64,000 bases of DNA from contig OZ257131.1 of NCBI GenBank assembly GCA_965278985.1, positions 3,906,001 to 3,970,000 on the forward strand, read 5' to 3'. Below the pieces are notes generated by a model. It was not told the DNA's origin. It was given only the letters and a program-made list of their open reading frames with translations, and did no database searches. Positions 59,301 to 64,000 of this stretch are shown here, in pieces; within the stretch, counting starts at the first letter, position 1; the number at the start of each line of letters is the position of its first letter. This DNA comes from CAISIP01 sp965278985 (GTDB lineage: Bacteria; Pseudomonadota; Gammaproteobacteria; Burkholderiales; Burkholderiaceae_C). Position numbers and translations under genes: made by a program.

Positions 59301-59981
59301 ATGCAAGGAAGCCCGATATCTGAAAAGTCGCCATCACACCCTTACGCCGACCCCGACAGAAAACTGATGCATCCATTTGTTCCCGAAGGGACGCAGTCAT
59401 TGTTAGATGTCGGCTGCCACTTTGGAGCTTTTGGAGCGGCAATGAAACGACGCGGCGTTGAAACCGTATGGGGTGTGGAGCCAATTTCTGATTCGGCAAA
59501 AATTGCTTCAGATCGGTTGGACCATGTAATAAACGATTATTTCCACCCCGAGCAATTGCCAGACGCATTTTTCGATGTGGTTACTTTCAACGATGTACTT
59601 GAGCACATGGTTGATCCAATTGCTGCATTGCGAGATCTCATTCCCAAGCTCAAACCAGGAGGAGTTGTCATCGCATCAATTCCAAATTTGAGAAACTTTG
59701 ACAATCTCGTGCACATACTTCGAGACAAAGATTTCCGCTATGAAAGAAATGGAGTGCGTGACTCGACACATCTTCGTTTTTATACAAAAAAAAGCATTCC
59801 TCGATTGTTTGAAGCAAGCGGCTACACGGTTAGCAGACTGACGGGTATCGACGAGAACTGGTGGACCACTTCGCTCTGGCGCCGACTTGCATTTCGTCTA
59901 TTCCCTAACTACTTGGAGGACACTCGTTTTTTGCAGTATGCGGTTGTGGCGCAGCCAGTTCTGCCGGCCAGCCGAAAATGA
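59301..59981 (+). CDS. Class I SAM-dependent methyltransferase in an AT-rich patch
   Basis: The 226-residue protein has SAM-binding motif I (LLDVGCHFGAFG), a second acidic site (WGVEPISDSA), motif II (FDVVTFNDVLEHMVDP) and motif III (LKPGGVVIASIPN). It resembles glycan- or lipid-modifying methyltransferases near polysaccharide clusters, but no such cluster is adjacent. Base composition is visibly AT-richer than its neighbours, and the 285-base gap before it shares this. It stands alone between a dehydrogenase and a LysR gene, which suggests recent acquisition. Confidence 0.82.
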   Translation: MQGSPISEKSPSHPYADPDRKLMHPFVPEGTQSLLDVGCHFGAFGAAMKRRGVETVWGVEPISDSAKIASDRLDHVINDYFHPEQLPDAFFDVVTFNDVLEHMVDPIAALRDLIPKLKPGGVVIASIPNLRNFDNLVHILRDKDFRYERNGVRDSTHLRFYTKKSIPRLFEASGYTVSRLTGIDENWWTTSLWRRLAFRLFPNYLEDTRFLQYAVVAQPVLPASRK

Positions 59982-60060
59982 TTCAGGGGCACCCCGGATC
60001 CATCTGCACGTGCTCGGCCGACCACCTGGCTTCACACAAGCAAGTTATCCAATCAGCTGC

Positions 60061-60957
60061 TCAATGGACGGCCTCTAGATTGACCAGCAGCGCCCCCAGC
60101 CCCTCCATGAGCTGCTCGGCCGCAGGCGACAGCGACAGGCGGCGGTGGCGGAAGGCCATCACCTTGCGCATGGTGCGCGGCTGCACCAGGGGCACCAGCA
60201 CCAGGGTGTAGGGCTTGATGAGCATGCGCGCATAGTGCGTGCTGACGACCACGCCCTGGTTCTCGTTGGCCAGCGCCAACGCGGTGGTGAAGTGGCCCAC
60301 TTCCACGGTGTGGTCGAACAGCGTCTGGTAGCGCGCATCGCGTGCCATCAGCGGCGCGGCGCTGGGGTCGGCAAGGATCACCGGTTCGTTCTTCAGCTCG
60401 GCCCAGCGCACCGAGGCCTTCTGCGCGAAGCGGTGGTGCACCGAGCAGGCCACGTACAGGCGCGACTCGAAAAGCGGCGTGGCGTCGATGTCGGGGTCGC
60501 ACAGCCGCTCGGGCCCGATGCCCAGGTCGGCGTCGCCGCGCAGCAGCATCTCCTGCACGCGGTTGAAATGCGCGTCCACGTGCACGACCTCGATGTCGGG
60601 CCACTGCGCCTTCAAGCGGGTGATGGCCGGTGGCAGGATGGTGCAGGCCAGCAGCTGCGTGGAGACCAGCCGCACGATCCCGGCCTTCTGGTCGCGGATG
60701 CTATCCACCGCCTGCATCAGGTGACGGTGTTCGTTGAGCAGGCGGTGGGCCTGGGGCAGCAGCGCCTGCCCCGAGGGCGTGAGGCGCACGGAGCGCGTGG
60801 TGCGGTCGAAGACCTTGAAGCCGGCCTGGTCCTCCAGGCTCTTGATGACCAGGCTGAGCGCGGGGCTGGTGAGGTGCAGCGCCTGCGCGGCCTCGGCGAA
60901 GCTGCCCGTCTGCGCCACGGTCACGAAGACCCGCAGGTGGCGGATCGACAGGTTCAT
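60061..60957 (-). CDS. LysR-family transcriptional regulator
   Basis: The 298-residue protein has the helix-turn-helix LSIRHLRVFVTVAQTGSFAEAAQALHLTSPALSLVIKSLED and a C-terminal effector domain. It is the last gene of a leftward set with two Bug genes and an enoyl-CoA hydratase. The ATG at 60957 is preferred to a GTG at 60972. It likely regulates the carboxylate or CoA-linked pathway of this set. Confidence 0.88.
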   Translation of the reverse strand: MNLSIRHLRVFVTVAQTGSFAEAAQALHLTSPALSLVIKSLEDQAGFKVFDRTTRSVRLTPSGQALLPQAHRLLNEHRHLMQAVDSIRDQKAGIVRLVSTQLLACTILPPAITRLKAQWPDIEVVHVDAHFNRVQEMLLRGDADLGIGPERLCDPDIDATPLFESRLYVACSVHHRFAQKASVRWAELKNEPVILADPSAAPLMARDARYQTLFDHTVEVGHFTTALALANENQGVVVSTHYARMLIKPYTLVLVPLVQPRTMRKVMAFRHRRLSLSPAAEQLMEGLGALLVNLEAVH

Positions 60958-61021
60958 GGAAGCGTCTGGCACTGCGACATCCTGGCAGTGTAGGCCCGCC
61001 CCCCGCAGGCCGTGGCACCGA

Positions 61022-61969
61022 CTACTTGCCCGCCAGCGCCTTCATGATGGGCTCCACCTCCACGAAGGTGCTCTGCATCTTGGCGGCGAACTGCGTGCCG
61101 GTGATGAAGGCCGCATCCATGCCCATGGTGTCCAGTTCGCCGGATACGGAGGGGTCGCTGGCCACCTTGCGCAGTGCGCCTTGCAGCTTGGCCAGCACGT
61201 CCTCGGGCAGGCCCTTGGGCACGGCGAAACCGATCCACGATTCCACGGCCACGTCATAGCCCGCATCGCGCAGCGTGGGCACGTTGGGCGCGGCGGGCCA
61301 GCGCGTGGGGCTCACCGAGGCCAGCAGGCGCATGCGGCCGCTCTGCACGTGCGGCATGATCTCGCCGGGCGTCTGCATCAGCGCCACCACCTGGCCACCG
61401 ATGATCGCGTTGACGATCTCCGGGCCGGACTTGTAGTTGACGGCCTCGAACTTCGCGCCAGTCTTGCGCGCCAGCTCGGTGAAGCCCAGGTTCGTCACGC
61501 CGCTGCTGGTGCCGAAGAACTGCGGCTGCAGCTTGGCCGCCTCCACGAAGTCCTTGATGGTCTGGTAGGGCGATTCGGTGCGCACCGCGAGGCCGAAGCG
61601 GCTCACGCCCAGGCCGCCCAGGTAGTCGAAATCGCTGGGCTTGTAGATGTTGTTCACCAGGTACGGTGACATCGACGTGGACGAGGACGTGACGATGGCG
61701 ATGTTGTAGCCATCGGGCTTGGCCAGGCGCACATAGTTCTGCCCCACCGTGCCCTGCGCGCCCGTGCGGTTGGCCACCACCACCGGCACGCCCAGCTCCT
61801 TCTCCATGCGCCGCGCGACGAGGCGCGCCGTGAGGTCGGTGGAGCCACCGGCCGCGTAACTCACGGTGATGGTGATCTCGCGCGTGGGGAAGTCGGTGGC
61901 CGCGGCCACCAGCGTGACGGCCGACAACGCGGCCACTGCGAACGACTTGAACAAACCCGTGAATGCCAT
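61022..61969 (-). CDS. Bug/TctC-family solute-binding protein
   Basis: The 315-residue protein has a signal peptide (AVAALSAVTLVAAA) and the Bug motifs FPTREITITVSYAAGGSTDLTARLVAR and VVVANRTGAQGTVGQNYV. It lies between another Bug gene and the LysR gene. No TctA or TctB is in view. Confidence 0.9.
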   Translation of the reverse strand: MAFTGLFKSFAVAALSAVTLVAAATDFPTREITITVSYAAGGSTDLTARLVARRMEKELGVPVVVANRTGAQGTVGQNYVRLAKPDGYNIAIVTSSSTSMSPYLVNNIYKPSDFDYLGGLGVSRFGLAVRTESPYQTIKDFVEAAKLQPQFFGTSSGVTNLGFTELARKTGAKFEAVNYKSGPEIVNAIIGGQVVALMQTPGEIMPHVQSGRMRLLASVSPTRWPAAPNVPTLRDAGYDVAVESWIGFAVPKGLPEDVLAKLQGALRKVASDPSVSGELDTMGMDAAFITGTQFAAKMQSTFVEVEPIMKALAGK

Positions 61970-62060
61970 GCCTGTCTCCTGAAGGAACCAACCTGTTGAA
62001 TTGCTGGAAGGCCCACCTCTGCAGGGTGCGTGCCTCCCGTCACCGTGACCGCACTGCGCC

Positions 62061-63047
62061 CTATTCGAGCTTGATGTTCGCGGCCTTGATCACCTTGAAG
62101 GACCGCTCGATGTCCTTCTTCAGGAACTCGGTGTACGCCTCGGGCTTGCCGCCCACGGGCGTGACGCTGCGCGCCACCAGCGTGTCGCGCACCGAGGGCG
62201 TGGCCAGCGCCTTCACCAGTGCGTCGTTCAACCGCTGCACCACCGCAGGCGGCGTGCCCGTCGGTGCGCTGAAGCCCAGGAAGATGCCGAAGCTGAAGTC
62301 CTGCACGCCGGCCTCGGCCATGGTCGGCACGGCGGGGAAGGCCGCGATGCGCTGCGCCCCCGCGGCCGCCAGCGGCTTCATGCGCCCATCCTGCAGGAAG
62401 GGCCCGGCCGTCAACGCGGAGAAGATGCCCAGGTCCACCTGCCCGCCCAGCAGGTCCACCACGCCGGGCTGCTCGCCCTTGTAGGGCACGTGCGTGAGCT
62501 TGGTGCCCGTGAGGTACTGGAACTGCTCGAAGCCCAGGTGCACCGCGCCACCGATGCCCGCGGAGGCGAAGGTGATCTTGCCGGGATTGGCCTTGGCGGC
62601 GGCCACGAGCTGCGCCACGGTGTTGTATTCGAGGTTCTTTCGCGCCACCAGGATGTAGTCGGCGTTGAAGACCTGGCCGATGGGCGTGAAGTCCTTGAGC
62701 GGGTCGTAGGTGACGTTGGGGTCGAGCATCGGCAGGAAGCTGAAGCCACCCGACATGCCCGCCAGCAACGTGTAACCGTCGGGCGTGGACTTGGCCACAC
62801 GCCCGATGCCGATGGTGCCGGACGCGCCCACCACGTTCTCCACCACGATGGGCTGGCCCAGCGTCTTCGACATCTCGGCCACCACCAGCCGCGTGACGGT
62901 GTCGCCGATGCCACCGGCCGCGGCGGGCATGATGATCTTCAGGGGGCGGGTCGGCCAGGCGTCGCCCGGGACCTGGGCCCACGCCCCCGGCGCACAGGCA
63001 GCGGCCAGTGCGGTGAGGACATGGCGGCGTTGCAGGGGGATGGGCAT
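62061..63047 (-). CDS. Bug/TctC-family solute-binding protein
   Basis: The 328-residue protein has a twin-basic start (MPIPLQRRHVLTALAAACAPGAWAQ) and the Bug motifs WPTRPLKIIMPAAAGGIGDTVTRLV, IVVENVVGASGTIGIGRVA and TPDGYTLLAGMSGG. The gene is 71 bases after the enoyl-CoA hydratase gene. It may bind an acid that is activated to a CoA ester by the neighbouring enzymes. Confidence 0.9.
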   Translation of the reverse strand: MPIPLQRRHVLTALAAACAPGAWAQVPGDAWPTRPLKIIMPAAAGGIGDTVTRLVVAEMSKTLGQPIVVENVVGASGTIGIGRVAKSTPDGYTLLAGMSGGFSFLPMLDPNVTYDPLKDFTPIGQVFNADYILVARKNLEYNTVAQLVAAAKANPGKITFASAGIGGAVHLGFEQFQYLTGTKLTHVPYKGEQPGVVDLLGGQVDLGIFSALTAGPFLQDGRMKPLAAAGAQRIAAFPAVPTMAEAGVQDFSFGIFLGFSAPTGTPPAVVQRLNDALVKALATPSVRDTLVARSVTPVGGKPEAYTEFLKKDIERSFKVIKAANIKLE

Positions 63048-63118
63048 GGGGTGTCTCCGGTTCTGTCGTGTCGTCGTGGGGCCACCGGCGCGGTGTCCTC
63101 CTGGGGCCGAGGGCCAGC

Positions 63119-63868
63119 CTACTGGCCCGTGAATTTCGGCGGCCGCTTTTCGGCGAAGGCGCGCACGCCCTCGCCCTTGTCGGCGCTCTTCATGATGCCC
63201 TCGATCATGACGCTGTTGCGGAAGTTCTGCTCCACGGGGCCCTTGCCCACGGTCTGCAGCGCCAGCGTCTTGAGCGCGCGCACCACCAGCGGCGCGTTCG
63301 CTGCGATGGCCCGTGCGATGACCATGGCCCGCTCCAGCTGCTGGCCCGGCTCGCAGACCTCATTGACGAAGCCCAGCTCGTAGGCGCGCTGGGCCGACAT
63401 GGGCAGGCCCGTCATGGTCCACTGCATGCCGGCCTTGAGCGGGAGCCGCGCGGGGAAGCCGCCCATCAGCCCCTGGAAGGCGCCGATCTTGGCCTCGGGG
63501 TAGATGAACTGCGTGTCCGACGCCGCCACGCACATGTCCGACAGCAGCACCATCGAGGCACCGGCGCCGATCACATAGCCGCTCACGGCCAGGATGATGG
63601 GCTTGTCGGTAGGCACGGCCAGGTTGGGGAAACCCATCAGCACGTTCTGCGGCAGGTTCTTCAGGTCCGCGCCGGCACAGAAATGGCCGCCCTCGGCACA
63701 CAACACAGCCACACGCTCGTCGCTGTCGGCAAAGCGCTGCCAGGCCGCATGCAGCTGCGCCACGGTGTCATTGCCCAACGCATTGCGCACCTCGGGCCGG
63801 TGCATGGTGATGACGGCGATGCCGTCCTGCACTTCGTAACTGACGTCTTTCACTGGGGTGTTCTCCAA
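63119..63868 (-). CDS. Enoyl-CoA hydratase/isomerase family protein
   Basis: The 249-residue crotonase-fold protein has an oxyanion-hole region HFCAGADLKNLP and a second conserved stretch (ILAVSGYVIGAGASMVLLSDMCVA). A crotonase Glu is not clearly seen at the usual first position, so hydratase versus isomerase or another reaction is open. It lies between a CoA-ligase end and Bug genes. Confidence 0.85.
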   Translation of the reverse strand: MENTPVKDVSYEVQDGIAVITMHRPEVRNALGNDTVAQLHAAWQRFADSDERVAVLCAEGGHFCAGADLKNLPQNVLMGFPNLAVPTDKPIILAVSGYVIGAGASMVLLSDMCVAASDTQFIYPEAKIGAFQGLMGGFPARLPLKAGMQWTMTGLPMSAQRAYELGFVNEVCEPGQQLERAMVIARAIAANAPLVVRALKTLALQTVGKGPVEQNFRNSVMIEGIMKSADKGEGVRAFAEKRPPKFTGQ

Positions 63869-63897
63869 CGGGTTGTCATGGTGTTTTCAAGTCGTGA

Positions 63898-64000
63898 TCA
63901 AGCGGTTGCCAGGGTGCTGGCGCGTGCGTCCAGCGCCAGCAGGCGGCCATCGCTCAATGCCAGCGGGTTGATGTCGAGTTCCGTCAGCTGCGTGCGGTAC
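63898..64000 (-). CDS. Acyl-CoA synthetase (NDP-forming)-like protein, C-terminal end only
   Basis: The window edge cuts this gene. The last 33 residues (LTELDINPLALSDGRLLALDARAS) match the ATP-grasp end of NDP-forming acetate-CoA ligase family proteins, with the conserved ELDINPL. Its partnership with the enoyl-CoA hydratase fits a CoA-linked acid degradation set. Confidence 0.7.
   Translation of the reverse strand, partial: YRTQLTELDINPLALSDGRLLALDARASTLATA

Overview
The window is GC-rich and gene-dense. Its content fits a member of the Comamonadaceae (Burkholderiales): an ImuA-ImuB-DnaE2 SOS mutagenesis cassette, four solute-binding proteins of the Bug/TctC type, a NodIJ-type ABC exporter, an Ohr/OhrR pair and a very large two-partner-secretion CDI locus. 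Genus cannot be fixed from sequence reading alone; Acidovorax/Paracidovorax-like is a guess. No rRNA, tRNA or CRISPR array was seen.

Layout. 1-621: remains of a MNT/HEPN toxin-antitoxin pair whose HEPN frame carries two tandem stop codons. 638-6128: leftward SOS operon imuA-imuB-dnaE2 behind a LexA box; imuB carries an in-frame insertion resembling a nearby intergenic repeat. 6298-10512: a small membrane protein, a Bcr/CflA drug exporter, an FHA-domain membrane protein and a secreted trypsin-like protease. 10557-14183: a fused HyuA/HyuB 5-oxoprolinase, preceded by an in-frame scrap of cdiA (14213-14555). 14584-28161: a complete contact-dependent inhibition locus, cdiB-cdiA-cdiI. It has a 3628-residue CdiA ending in an NNYL-type junction and a probable PD-(D/E)XK nuclease toxin, with an adjacent candidate immunity gene.

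28432-32778: flavin reductase, DUF2855 protein, ArsR-type regulator, two small ferredoxin-fold proteins, Ohr and OhrR. 33053-39886: GMC oxidoreductase, secreted HExxH protein, NodIJ-like exporter, a Bug protein, an AbrB/VapC pair with a truncated toxin, and a DUF72 protein. 39957-43626: a probable catabolic cluster of LysR regulator, Bug protein, zinc alcohol dehydrogenase and EthD-like protein. 43620-48928: AMP nucleosidase, beta-lactamase-fold hydrolase, an atypical SDR and glutathione reductase. 49044-55750: a leftward polyol uptake and oxidation operon (binding protein, two permeases, ATPase, D-arabinitol dehydrogenase, AraC regulator). 56224-59014: small conserved proteins and an FMN-dependent alpha-hydroxy-acid dehydrogenase. 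59301-59981: an AT-richer methyltransferase that looks foreign. 60061-64000: a leftward cluster of CoA ligase (partial), enoyl-CoA hydratase, two Bug proteins and a LysR regulator.

The most unusual region is the CDI locus. Its toxin/immunity end is AT-richer than the rest, and a piece of a second cdiA copy has become the upstream region, or possibly the N-terminal extension, of the oxoprolinase gene. Two broken toxin genes, one HEPN and one VapC, are also present.
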